18,509 nucleotides of DNA from Bradyrhizobium sp. (GTDB lineage: Bacteria; Pseudomonadota; Alphaproteobacteria; Rhizobiales; Xanthobacteraceae). The notes below the pieces were generated by a model. That model saw nothing but the letters and a program-made list of their open reading frames with translations, did not search any database and was not told the origin of the DNA. Made by a program: the position numbers and the translations under genes. Where the stretch lies: NCBI GenBank assembly GCA_013695565.1, contig JACDAG010000497.1, positions 1-18,509 of the forward strand. The letters run 5' to 3'. Of this stretch, positions 9,201 through 16,027 are shown in pieces. How positions within the stretch are numbered: position 1 is the first letter of the stretch; every line of letters begins with the position of its first letter.

Positions 9201-9746
9201 GCGCCCCGTCGCACTCTCGGGGCTGCGCGAGGCCTCCAGGAACACCGAAAGATTGGCGCGCTCCATCATCTCGTTCTGGTCGCGGTCGTCGAGCACGGCA
9301 AACCGCGCCGGCACGTTGGCCTCGAACGGGAATTGCTGCAGCAGCCGCGTGCATAGTGCGTGGATGGTCTGCACCTTCAGCCCGCCCGGCGTTTCCAGCG
9401 CGCAGGCGAACAATTGCCGCGCCGACTTCCGTAAAGCTGGCGTGATGCGCGCAATGCCCGCCTCTTTGATCGCGGCATCCAGCGCCGCATCATCGAGCGT
9501 GACCCAATGGCCCAGCGTCGAAAACACCCGCTCCGCCATGTTGGCGGCGGCGGCCTTTGTAAACGTGATGCAGAGGATTTTCTCCGGCGCCACGCCACCT
9601 AGCAGCAGCCGGATCACGCGCTGCACCAGCACGTGGGTCTTGCCCGAGCCGGCATTGGCCGACACGAATGAGGACGCCGCCGGATCGGACGCGCGCGCCT
9701 GGGTGTCGCGCACATTGGGAGGAATGGTGCGGGGAGCCTTCACCAT
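6219..9746 (-). CDS. addA: double-strand break repair helicase AddA
   Basis: AddA is the UvrD-like helicase and nuclease subunit of AddAB, the enzyme that unwinds and resects double-strand breaks for RecA loading, equivalent to RecBCD. The 1175-residue protein has Walker A NAGSGKT (31-37), Walker B VLIDEAQDTS (about 400), motif III AVGDEKQSIFSFQGA (about 440), motif V VMTVHGAKGLE (about 795) and motif VI LLYVAMTRAADRLVVGG (about 870). The C-terminal PD-(D/E)XK nuclease shows LIVDYKTN (about 1095), preceded by GSLVHRLL. The ATG at 9746 is chosen: it gives the usual start MVKAPRTIPPNV and overlaps the addB stop in ATGGTGA. An in-frame ATG at 9779 would overlap addB by 40 bases and add 11 non-conserved residues. 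Confidence 0.96.
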   Translation of the reverse strand: MVKAPRTIPPNVRDTQARASDPAASSFVSANAGSGKTHVLVQRVIRLLLGGVAPEKILCITFTKAAAANMAERVFSTLGHWVTLDDAALDAAIKEAGIARITPALRKSARQLFACALETPGGLKVQTIHALCTRLLQQFPFEANVPARFAVLDDRDQNEMMERANLSVFLEASRSPESATGRALMTAMASAADVTFKDVVREACLSRDHFMAWTDTAGSAHAAAAQVNAALGVGPDDRIEAVERDIIDGPNLPRARWEEVALVLGTSSKADQKQAERLRGALIFTGSAQVDEYLGVFLTDERTPRAAVVTKKFGDNNPAAGRLFNSEIDRLTPLIERRRALVARDRTEALLHIATAAAANYRREKLERGLLDYDDLIDKTLAMLDRVSSGWVHYKLDRGVDHVLIDEAQDTSPRQWDIVAHIISEFTSGAGARDGVMRTVFAVGDEKQSIFSFQGAAPREFDLRRRALKKKFEDAGLKFDPVSFNYSFRSGPAILHSVDHVFREQDIYRSIHAVDNGYPIHYALEDAGPSLIDLWELAVADDRPDLEGWRAPFDGVSVTSPEVKLARRIQGEIKSLVESGTMTGSSGSRRPLRYGDMLVLVRRRGNAFDAVIQALKHANVPVAGADRLKLTEHIAVIDLMNLADALLLPQDDLALAVALKSPLFGLTDDDLFKLAWQRRGSLRHALSAQAASDERIAKALKRLEQCERRFVSETPFAFFAWLLGGDGGRARILRRLGHEANDALDEFLELALNYERKAPAALQGFVAWLRAADLEVKRDMEISRDEVRVMTVHGAKGLEASVVFLVDTTTSPSDTQRLKLINLPQGNAGPHAPGVVVWAGRKADDPAVIVNARAAMIGDTEDEYRRLLYVAMTRAADRLVVGGCMPGNMTSVRKFSWYDLIAKGLATSELQLQEIQAPNGVVKRYSRAYDVALSDGPAAEPPTETSIVLPSWLQTPAPSETATGSLLRPSDPADDDSHPIRSGESILARARALKRGSLVHRLLQSLPDIAPERRHEAALSYLARNAEGWTEDERRALADGAVALIADPRFAHAFAAGSQAEVSIVGRLDRPGQPPALVSGQIDRLVVTEREVLIVDYKTNHAPPRTPDEAPRGHVRQLALYRAVLAKLYPQLPVRAALLWTETPDLMEISAPALDAALASYHLGVTALDPARSRS

Positions 9747-12700
9747 TCCTCGATCCCCAATCCGCCGGCCGCGGACCATTCCTTGATCCGGGCGAGATCG
9801 TCATAGGCGCCGTAGCGGTTCGACCACATCGACAGGTTCAGCGAGGTGTAGGCCTGATTTTCGTCCTCGAATTTACGGATCAGTTTTTCCAATTCCAGCC
9901 GCGCATAATCCGCCGCCTCGTCCGGCGGCTGCGGGGTGTCGTTGTTCCTGATCTTCAGTTCCAGCGAGCGGTGCTCGCCGGGCGGGTTGTTGCCGCTGAG
10001 CCTGACATAGGCGAGTTCGGCGACCGATGAATCCGCAGAGATGTCCTTGAATCCGCCTTCGCGCAGGATCGCGGCTTCGAGCGTGAGCTGCGGCGACAGC
10101 CCCATCCGTACCTGCTTGCCGGTCGGTGGTTGCCCGGTCTTGTAGTCGAGGATCGCGAAGCGGCCGTCCTGGCGTTGCTCGATGCGGTCGGCACGCGCGG
10201 AGAGATGAAAGATACGTCCATTGTCGAGATGAATCGCAATCTCGCCCCGGATCTCGGCATCGATCCGGTGGATGTGACCGCGACGCGCCAGCTCCCACTC
10301 GGCAAACCATGCGGCGATGCGCTGGAAACGCGGCCACCACAGCGCCCGCGCCTCGGGGCGCTCCATCAGCGGCGCAAAGAATTTCTCGCCGATACCGCGC
10401 AGCGCCAGCGCCGGCTGCGCAGGCAGTGTGTCGGCGAAGGTTTTTGTGAACTCGCCGAGTGCTTCATGGATCGCCGAGCCGCGATCGGCCGCCGACAGCG
10501 GCATGTCGACGGGATCGAGCGGGTCGAGCCGCAGGATGTATTTCGCGTAGATCGTATAGGGATCGCGCAGCCAGTCCTCAATCGCCGTCACCGACAATTT
10601 TAACGGCCGCGTCGCGCGCGGCGGCTTCGGCGCCGGTTGCTCGATAGGCACTATCTTGGCCGGCCGGTCGATTTCACCGGCGAAGCGGACATAGACCTCG
10701 CCCGCCTGCGTCGCCTGCTTCCAGCGCTCCTCGCCGGCGACGGCCTCCAGGCGGTGCAGGTAGCGCGAGGCCACCGCCGGCGCGCCGCCGACCTTCGCCG
10801 AATGGGTCAGGATCACGTCGTCATGGCCGAGCAATTGCGCGAAGTCATGCGCTGACAGGCCGATGCGCCGCTCCGGCAGGTCGAGGCCAAGTTCATGCCG
10901 CATCGGCCGGCTCAGCCACGGATCGATCCGCGGCGATGGCGGCCACACGCCCTCGACCAGCCCGCCGAGAATCACGCGATCGGATTCGGTCAGGCGGGCT
11001 TCGAGCTGGCCATAGATGTGTAGATGCGCGCTGGCCTGCTCCGGCCGCCGCACCATGCGGTCGACAAAGGCGGTCTGGAACAATTCGGGATAATCGCCGA
11101 GCTGCACCATCAGCCCGCTCTGCTTCTGTTCGCCGAGGAGATCGTCGAACGCCGCGGCCAGCGCCGATCCCTGGGCGCCCTCGAACACCACGGCGATGTT
11201 GTTTTGATCCGACGACAGTGCCGTCAACACTTCGTAATGGCGTTGCGCGAGTTCGGCAAAGTCATACGGCTTCGATGACGTCATGCTTTCCAGCGGCAAC
11301 ATCGCCTTCTGCAGTGCCGCGATCAGCGCTTGCGCCTGATTTAGATCCTCGTCCTGCAATTTGGCGCGCTGTTCGGAGCGGTGGAGCGAGGATGCTTCCT
11401 CGGCCCTCAATTTCCTGAGCTCCGCGCGAAAACGATCGAAATCGCGCGCAAGGCCGCCGCTTCCGGCTTGCGGCCGCGTGCCGCGCAGCAGCGCCAGTTC
11501 CAGTACCTCGATGGCGTGTTTCAGCGCGCCATGCGCGCCGCCAAGGCGAAACAGCGGATGCTTCATCAGCGCCAGCAAGGTCGGCGGCTCCAGCCCCTTG
11601 GCCGCCGCTTCCGCCACCAGCCGGGCAAAGATGCCGGCGGAGGTGTCCATCAGCGCGTCGCCGCCGGAATCGTCGAATTCGAGATTCCAGCGGCCGAGCG
11701 CGGCCATCACCCGCCGCGCCAGCGCTCGATCCGGCGTCACCAGCGCCGCCGATTTGTTCAGATGCCGCGCCTCGCGCATCGCGACCGCGATCGCCAGCGC
11801 CTCCATCTCCGGATTGGGGGCGGCGACCACCGCGAGGTTTTTCATGCCGCCTGAAATCTTCGCGGCAATATCCGGCTGCTCCAGCCGGTCATGCCATTGC
11901 TCGGTCGCCGTCGACGGCCGCATCGTCTCGGACACCAGCACGTCGCGTCCATCCGGTGCCGGCGTGCCCAACATCTCGACGTCGCGGCGCTGGATGCCGA
12001 ACCGGTCGAGCAATCCCTGCATCGCGAATTGCGGATGGTTCGAGGCCGGCGACGTGGTGAACTTGCCTTGCGCGTCGCGCACGCCGCCGATGGTTTGCCA
12101 GGCCGCGTCGTCGAGATCGGTATCGAGGCCCGGCAGCACCACCGCGCCTTGTTTGAGGTTGGCGACGACACGCAGGAATTTGGCGGTCGCGGGCATCGAG
12201 CCGGTCGAACCCGCCGCGATCACGGGGCCCTTGTGATGAGCGGTGAGGCGCGCGGCTTCGGCGTCGATCAGAAGGTCGCGCCGCGCGGCGGGTTCGATCC
12301 GTCCGATTTCCCGCAAATGCTGCGGCCACGCCTTGCGCGCGATGCGCAAAAATTCCAGCGAGTGCTGCCAGTATCGATCGAGCTGGTCCGGCACCAGTTT
12401 GTCGAGCGCGTTCCAGTCGACGCCGCGCGTGACCATGTCATCCATCAGCCGCGCCAGATCGCCGGCCAGCGCCAGCGTCGATGCCGGGCCGCCGACCACC
12501 AGAGGCGCCGACACCGGCGTTTTGGCCCACGCCGCCACCAGATGGGCCAGCGTCAACCGGCGTTCGAGTTCGCCGAGCCGTGGCGGAATGTCGAGCGGCG
12601 CTACGCCGCCGAATTGCTCGGCGCCTTCGGCAAACGCCAGTTCATCCTCGTCGATATCGCCAAGGGCTACGATACGCGGCAGGATCGCGGCATCGGTCTT

Positions 12701-12886
12701 CATCTCGTCGAGAAAGATTTCCCGCGCCAGCCGCCCGGCGCGCCGGGTCGGCAGATAGAGCGTCGCCTGCGCGAGGTTCAACGGGTTTTGGCGCGCCTCG
12801 AATCCCTCGACGAGCCGGCCGTCGACCAGCGCCGAGATGACGGTGCGCAGGAGCGGCACAGATACGGGAACGCTGAAAACGCGCAT
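9740..12886 (-). CDS. addB: double-strand break repair protein AddB (alphaproteobacterial type)
   Basis: AddB is the partner of AddA and supplies the second nuclease and, in other species, Chi recognition. The 1048-residue protein has a helicase-like but inactive N-terminal half: the P-loop position reads LYLPTRRAGRLA, with no Walker A lysine. The C-terminal nuclease has RGSAIHEALGEF (about 800) and FAILDYKTGQPPTGKQ (about 910), including the catalytic Asp and Lys. I find no cysteine in the protein, so the four-cysteine iron-sulfur cluster known from Bacillus AddB cannot form. The start at 12886 gives the usual MRVFSVPVSVPLLRTVI opening and follows an AGG some 10 bases upstream. The stop overlaps the addA start, which suggests coupled translation and a 1:1 complex. 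Confidence 0.95.
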   Translation of the reverse strand: MRVFSVPVSVPLLRTVISALVDGRLVEGFEARQNPLNLAQATLYLPTRRAGRLAREIFLDEMKTDAAILPRIVALGDIDEDELAFAEGAEQFGGVAPLDIPPRLGELERRLTLAHLVAAWAKTPVSAPLVVGGPASTLALAGDLARLMDDMVTRGVDWNALDKLVPDQLDRYWQHSLEFLRIARKAWPQHLREIGRIEPAARRDLLIDAEAARLTAHHKGPVIAAGSTGSMPATAKFLRVVANLKQGAVVLPGLDTDLDDAAWQTIGGVRDAQGKFTTSPASNHPQFAMQGLLDRFGIQRRDVEMLGTPAPDGRDVLVSETMRPSTATEQWHDRLEQPDIAAKISGGMKNLAVVAAPNPEMEALAIAVAMREARHLNKSAALVTPDRALARRVMAALGRWNLEFDDSGGDALMDTSAGIFARLVAEAAAKGLEPPTLLALMKHPLFRLGGAHGALKHAIEVLELALLRGTRPQAGSGGLARDFDRFRAELRKLRAEEASSLHRSEQRAKLQDEDLNQAQALIAALQKAMLPLESMTSSKPYDFAELAQRHYEVLTALSSDQNNIAVVFEGAQGSALAAAFDDLLGEQKQSGLMVQLGDYPELFQTAFVDRMVRRPEQASAHLHIYGQLEARLTESDRVILGGLVEGVWPPSPRIDPWLSRPMRHELGLDLPERRIGLSAHDFAQLLGHDDVILTHSAKVGGAPAVASRYLHRLEAVAGEERWKQATQAGEVYVRFAGEIDRPAKIVPIEQPAPKPPRATRPLKLSVTAIEDWLRDPYTIYAKYILRLDPLDPVDMPLSAADRGSAIHEALGEFTKTFADTLPAQPALALRGIGEKFFAPLMERPEARALWWPRFQRIAAWFAEWELARRGHIHRIDAEIRGEIAIHLDNGRIFHLSARADRIEQRQDGRFAILDYKTGQPPTGKQVRMGLSPQLTLEAAILREGGFKDISADSSVAELAYVRLSGNNPPGEHRSLELKIRNNDTPQPPDEAADYARLELEKLIRKFEDENQAYTSLNLSMWSNRYGAYDDLARIKEWSAAGGLGIEEW

Positions 12887-12971
12887 GGGCTGCCTGATTC
12901 GAGGTCAGCGCAATATAGGGAGTGATCGCGCAATGGTCATGGGCGGGTTGATGGCAGCCCGCAACTCTCTG

Positions 12972-13095
12972 CGTCGTCCCGGCCTTGAGCCGGGACCCAT
13001 AACCACCGATGTCTATTATTATGCTCGGTTGGAGCTACTATCCCGTCAATAACCAACATTTGTGGTTATGGGTCCCGGCGTTCGCCGGGACGACG
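12972..13095. repeat. Inverted pair of REP elements (BIME-like) between murU and addB
   Basis: The left arm begins CGTCGTCCCGGCCTTGAGCC (12972) and continues GGGACCCATAACCAC. The right arm begins GTGGTTATGGGTCCCGGCGT (13062) and ends GCCGGGACGACG (13095). The arms are reverse complements apart from a few loop bases. Each arm also folds alone, with CCCGGC pairing to GCCGGG. The spacer of about 55 bases has low GC content compared with its surroundings. The pattern is familiar from Bradyrhizobium. It ends about 20 bases past the stop of the nucleotidyltransferase gene and may limit read-through into addB or protect the 3' end of the mRNA; both are inference. Confidence 0.85.
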
Positions 13096-13115
13096 AGAGG
13101 TTGCTGCGCGGCGCC

Positions 13116-13862
13116 TTACGCCACACTCTCTAGAAACGCCTCTTCCGCGGCCTGCACCGCGTCGGGGGTTCCGACATGCATCCAGACGCCGTCGAGCCGC
13201 AGGCCGAACAGCCGTTCCTGCTCGTTGGCCTGGTCGAACATTTTCGTCAGCGAAAACTCGCCCGCGGGCGCATCTCTAAACAGCGACGGCGACATGATCG
13301 CGGCACCCGCATAGACGAACGGCACCACTTGGTGCTCCCTGCGCTTGCGCAGCGCGCCGTCCGGCAGCATCGAGTAATCGCCGCGGCCGTTGTAACCGAT
13401 GCTGCTGGTGGTCGGCGCCATCAGCAGCAATATGTCCATCCGCGCGGGATCGAAGGTCTCGGCCAGCCGCGCCAGATTGGGCCGCACGCCGTCGATCCAC
13501 ATGGTATCGGCGTTGAGATGGAAGAACGGTTCATTGCCGAGCAAGGGCAGCGCCTTCACGACGGCGCCGCCGGTGCCGAGCACCTGATCGCGCTCATCGG
13601 AGATGGTGATCCGGGGGCTGGTCCGGGACGCGGTATGCTCGACGATCTGGTCGGGCAGATAATGCACGTTGACCACGGCTTCGCTGACGCCGGCGCCGGC
13701 GAGCTTGTCCAGCACGTGATCGAGCAGCGGCTGGCCCATCACGCGCACCAGCGGCTTCGGCATGTGGTCTGTCAACGGGCGCATCCGCAGGCCGAGACCG
13801 GCTGCGAGGACCATGGCCTTCTTGATGGGTTGCTTGATGGCTTTCTTGGGCGCGTCGGACAT
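13116..13862 (-). CDS. murU: nucleotidyltransferase, probable N-acetylmuramate-1-phosphate uridylyltransferase
   Basis: A 248-residue sugar-1-phosphate nucleotidyltransferase. The signature AMVLAAGLGLRMRPLTDHMPKPL near the N-terminus holds the nucleotide-binding Gly-rich loop and the catalytic Arg and Lys; LNADTMWIDG carries the metal-binding Asp. The N-terminal region resembles Pseudomonas MurU, which makes UDP-MurNAc from UTP and MurNAc-1-phosphate. The AmgK-like kinase domain encoded just upstream supports this over the mannose-1-phosphate guanylyltransferase label often given to such proteins. The start is uncertain: ATGs at 13901, 13871 and 13862 are in frame. I prefer 13862, which puts a GAGAA nine bases upstream and gives a short tail before the Gly-rich loop. 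The exact sugar is inferred from context. Confidence 0.85.
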   Translation of the reverse strand: MSDAPKKAIKQPIKKAMVLAAGLGLRMRPLTDHMPKPLVRVMGQPLLDHVLDKLAGAGVSEAVVNVHYLPDQIVEHTASRTSPRITISDERDQVLGTGGAVVKALPLLGNEPFFHLNADTMWIDGVRPNLARLAETFDPARMDILLLMAPTTSSIGYNGRGDYSMLPDGALRKRREHQVVPFVYAGAAIMSPSLFRDAPAGEFSLTKMFDQANEQERLFGLRLDGVWMHVGTPDAVQAAEEAFLESVA

Positions 13863-13997
13863 TTCCAACATTTCTCGAAACGGATCAGCGCTGCGGATCA
13901 TATCACGGTGATTCGGCTGATCCAGCGACTGTAAGGGCCATAGTCATGATGACGGCTGTACGACGACGGCTGCAAGAGGATTTGGGTGCGACGGGCC

Positions 13998-14324
13998 TCA
14001 CGCTTCGGCAGACTCCGCGCCGCGCTTGGCGGCCGCTTTCTTCTTCTTGTCGCCCTGTTTCAGGAAATTGACGCCGATCTGGTCGCCATTGACCCAGGCC
14101 AGTTCGCAGCGGCGGTAGGCCAGTCCCGTGGACGACAGCAGCAAGAAGAATTCCTTCAGATGAAGGCCTTCGACGGAACCCTCGACCGTCAGCTTGGCGC
14201 CGGTCTCGGAGACGTCTTCCATTACGCAGTCGCGCCGCCATGTGCCGTCGATGCCCATCATCTGCGCCGGATAGCCGCGCTCGAATGTAACGCGATCTCC
14301 GCTGCGCCGCTCTGATGTCGCCAT
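13998..14324 (-). CDS. PilZ domain protein, probable c-di-GMP receptor
   Basis: A 108-residue single-domain PilZ protein. Both c-di-GMP binding motifs are visible: the arginine motif RRSGDR (residues 6-11, with Arg7 and Arg11) and the D-x-S-x-x-G motif DVSETG (Asp37, Ser39, Gly42). The C-terminal tail is rich in lysine (GDKKKKAAAKRG), with no transmembrane segment, so it is probably cytosolic. Single PilZ domains act through a protein partner, which is not evident here. It lies between the TsaE-AmgK fusion and murU, behind a strong terminator, so it probably has its own promoter in 14325-14476. A gap of about 135 bases separates it from the murU start; I see nothing notable there. Confidence 0.9.
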   Translation of the reverse strand: MATSERRSGDRVTFERGYPAQMMGIDGTWRRDCVMEDVSETGAKLTVEGSVEGLHLKEFFLLLSSTGLAYRRCELAWVNGDQIGVNFLKQGDKKKKAAAKRGAESAEA

Positions 14325-14418
14325 CGCCCTATTCCCGGATTCCAGACAACCGCTCGCAACTCGCGGAGCTCAGCCCTCTCCAGATTAGGGCCGGGGTGGC
14401 TAACAAGTGGTGAATCAA

Positions 14419-14468
14419 GCGTTTTCCAGCGAAGTGGACACCGGTTCGCGTCAAGAAAACGCGTCAAA
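14419..14468. repeat. Dispersed intergenic repeat (short variant) next to the terminator hairpin
   Basis: GCGTTTTCCAGCGAAGTGGA begins this element and GAAAACGCGTCAAA ends it, with perfect inverted ends GCGTTTTC (14419-14426) and GAAAACGC (14455-14462). Outside the central insert it matches the copy at 2553-2640 with only a few differences. It is followed after 8 bases by the perfect hairpin 14477-14513; I remember the two parts occurring together in Bradyrhizobium intergenic regions, so 14419-14513 may be one composite repeat. The remaining gap (14325-14418) holds only a short degenerate REP-like piece near 14371-14400. Confidence 0.8.
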
Positions 14469-14476
14469 TAAAGAAT

Positions 14477-14513
14477 CTAGAGGCCGTTCCGATTCAATCG
14501 GAACGGCCTCTAG
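14477..14513 (-). terminator. Intrinsic terminator hairpin overlapping the stop of the TsaE-AmgK gene
   Basis: CTAGAGGCCGTTCCGATT (14477-14494) and AATCGGAACGGCCTCTAG (14496-14513) are perfect reverse complements around a single C. On the minus strand the stem is followed by ATTCTTTATTTG, a T-rich tract, so it reads as a terminator for the gene ending at 14510. The TAG stop codon of that gene (14512-14510) is part of the stem. In practice the tip would open to a loop of a few bases. Confidence 0.85.
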
Positions 14514-16027
14514 GGGGTCGGCGGCGGGACGTGGGCCGCGTACCAGTCGCGAAAACTGGCCAACGCCGGATGGGCCAATGAACGCGTGAGATAGGTCCAG
14601 ATCCGGGGCTGGTGACGCAGATACTGCGGCTTGCCATCGCGCCGGTTGAGCCGCGCGAAAGTGCCGAGCAGGCGGGTGTTCCGCTGCACCGACATGATGG
14701 CGTAGAACTCGGCGAAGCTCGCGGGATCGAAGTTGCTGTCGGCCGCGCGCCGCGCCTTGATGTAACGGGTCAGCAGTGTCAGTTCGAGCGCCTCGGGGAC
14801 GTCGATCCGCGCGTCCTGCAGCAGCGACACCAGATCATAAGCGGCCGGTCCGACCACCGCGTCCTGGAAGTCGATGATGCCGACGCGCAGGATTCCGGAA
14901 CGATCGCCGAGCCAGATGATGTTGGGGGAATGGAAATCCCGGATCACCCAGGTGCGTGCTGAGGCTGCCGTCTTCTTCAACTGTTCGCGCCACATCGCGA
15001 TAAATTCGTCGCGCAACGCTTGGCCCGGCTCGACACCACGATCGGGCATGTACCATTCCAGCATCAGCCCCATCTCGACCAGCAGCGCTTCGGTGTCGAA
15101 CAAGGGGATGGCGTGGGTGGATTCAAGCGTCAGCAGCAGGATGTCCGGCAGCGTCTCGCGATGCAGCGCCGCCAGCATGTCGGTCGCGGCCTCATAGCGT
15201 TCCACGATCGGCCGCGGTGGATCGCCTTCGACGACGCTGTCGCTGCCGAAATCCTCGGTGATCAGAAAACCTGAATCGAGGTCCTGGTGGCGGATCGCCG
15301 GCGCCGAGAAGCCGCGCTCGCGCAAACCATTGGCGATGGCGACGAAGGGTTTGACGTCTTCGGCCAGATGCACGGCGGCGCTGTAGGATTTGCCGTCATA
15401 GATCGGCGGGCCGTCCGGCCGCTTCGGCGAATTCATCAGGATGGAAGTGCCGCCCTGATGCAGCCGCGCATAGGAGCGCGTCGAGGCATCGCCCGGCATG
15501 CGCTCGCGCTGCGCTTCCAGCAAGCCTGATGTTTCGAGGAACTGGCGCAGCGCCTTGAGACGTTCGACCTGCGCCGCGGCTTTGCCATGGCCGGTAAACT
15601 CGGCGGCGCGCGCGCCGGACCCGAACGCGGGACGATGGCTGAAGGCGATGTCGATGCGGTCTTCCGGCAGCGCGTCCGCGGCGCGCTCCGGCCATTCGAT
15701 CAGCGCTAGCGTGCCTTCGGGCAGCGGCGACAGCCCGATCTCTTCCAGCTCGCTTGGATCGTTGATCCGATAGAGATCGGCATGAACGATCGGAAACGGA
15801 GCATCGTAGCTCTGCGCCAGCGTGAATGTCGGGCTCGGCACTTCCAGCGCATCGTCACTGGCGAGATAGCGGATCATCGCCCGCGCGGCGGCGGTCTTGC
15901 CGGCACCGAGATCTCCCGAGAGCGTGATCACATCGCCGGGGCCAACCAGCAGCGCGAGGTCGGCCATCAATTGCGCGGTCGCGGTCTCGTTCGCCAGCGC
16001 CACCGAGAATGTCGCTGGCTCGCTCAT
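14510..16027 (-). CDS. tsaE: TsaE ATPase fused to an AmgK-like sugar kinase
   Basis: A 505-residue two-domain cytoplasmic protein. The N-terminal TsaE domain (about 1-150) has Walker A GDLGAGKT (38-45), the PSPTFTLAQSY and HADLYRI segments and ALIEWPERA. TsaE is the ATPase that drives the TsaBD complex in making the t6A37 base of tRNAs. After a linker, residues from about 165 form an aminoglycoside-phosphotransferase-fold kinase: catalytic Asp364, His366 and Asn369 in VIRDFHSPNI, and metal-binding Asp386 in IIDFQDAVVGPAAYDLVSLL. The latter block closely resembles AmgK, the anomeric MurNAc/GlcNAc kinase. The ATG at 16027 overlaps the divL stop (ATGA), suggesting coupled translation; the longer reading from 16072 would run into divL. 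TsaE alone is about 150-160 residues, so this is a true fusion, and no frameshift is needed to join the halves. Confidence 0.93.
   Translation of the reverse strand: MSEPATFSVALANETATAQLMADLALLVGPGDVITLSGDLGAGKTAAARAMIRYLASDDALEVPSPTFTLAQSYDAPFPIVHADLYRINDPSELEEIGLSPLPEGTLALIEWPERAADALPEDRIDIAFSHRPAFGSGARAAEFTGHGKAAAQVERLKALRQFLETSGLLEAQRERMPGDASTRSYARLHQGGTSILMNSPKRPDGPPIYDGKSYSAAVHLAEDVKPFVAIANGLRERGFSAPAIRHQDLDSGFLITEDFGSDSVVEGDPPRPIVERYEAATDMLAALHRETLPDILLLTLESTHAIPLFDTEALLVEMGLMLEWYMPDRGVEPGQALRDEFIAMWREQLKKTAASARTWVIRDFHSPNIIWLGDRSGILRVGIIDFQDAVVGPAAYDLVSLLQDARIDVPEALELTLLTRYIKARRAADSNFDPASFAEFYAIMSVQRNTRLLGTFARLNRRDGKPQYLRHQPRIWTYLTRSLAHPALASFRDWYAAHVPPPTP

Noticed and set aside
12887..13115. 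Possible CRISPR-like repeat arrangement
   Set aside because: There are only two copies, in inverted orientation, and each is itself palindromic; this is a REP pair, not an array of direct repeats with spacers.
13903..14241. Open frame of 112 codons overlapping the PilZ gene on the same strand
   Set aside because: It is an alternative frame of the PilZ gene with no recognisable motif, while the PilZ frame has both c-di-GMP motifs.
14473..14495. Two GANTC sites (possible CcrM methylation sites) in and next to the terminator hairpin
   Set aside because: Both follow from the palindromic repeat sequence; GANTC sites near a cell-cycle gene are suggestive, but two sites downstream of the gene are not evidence of methylation control.
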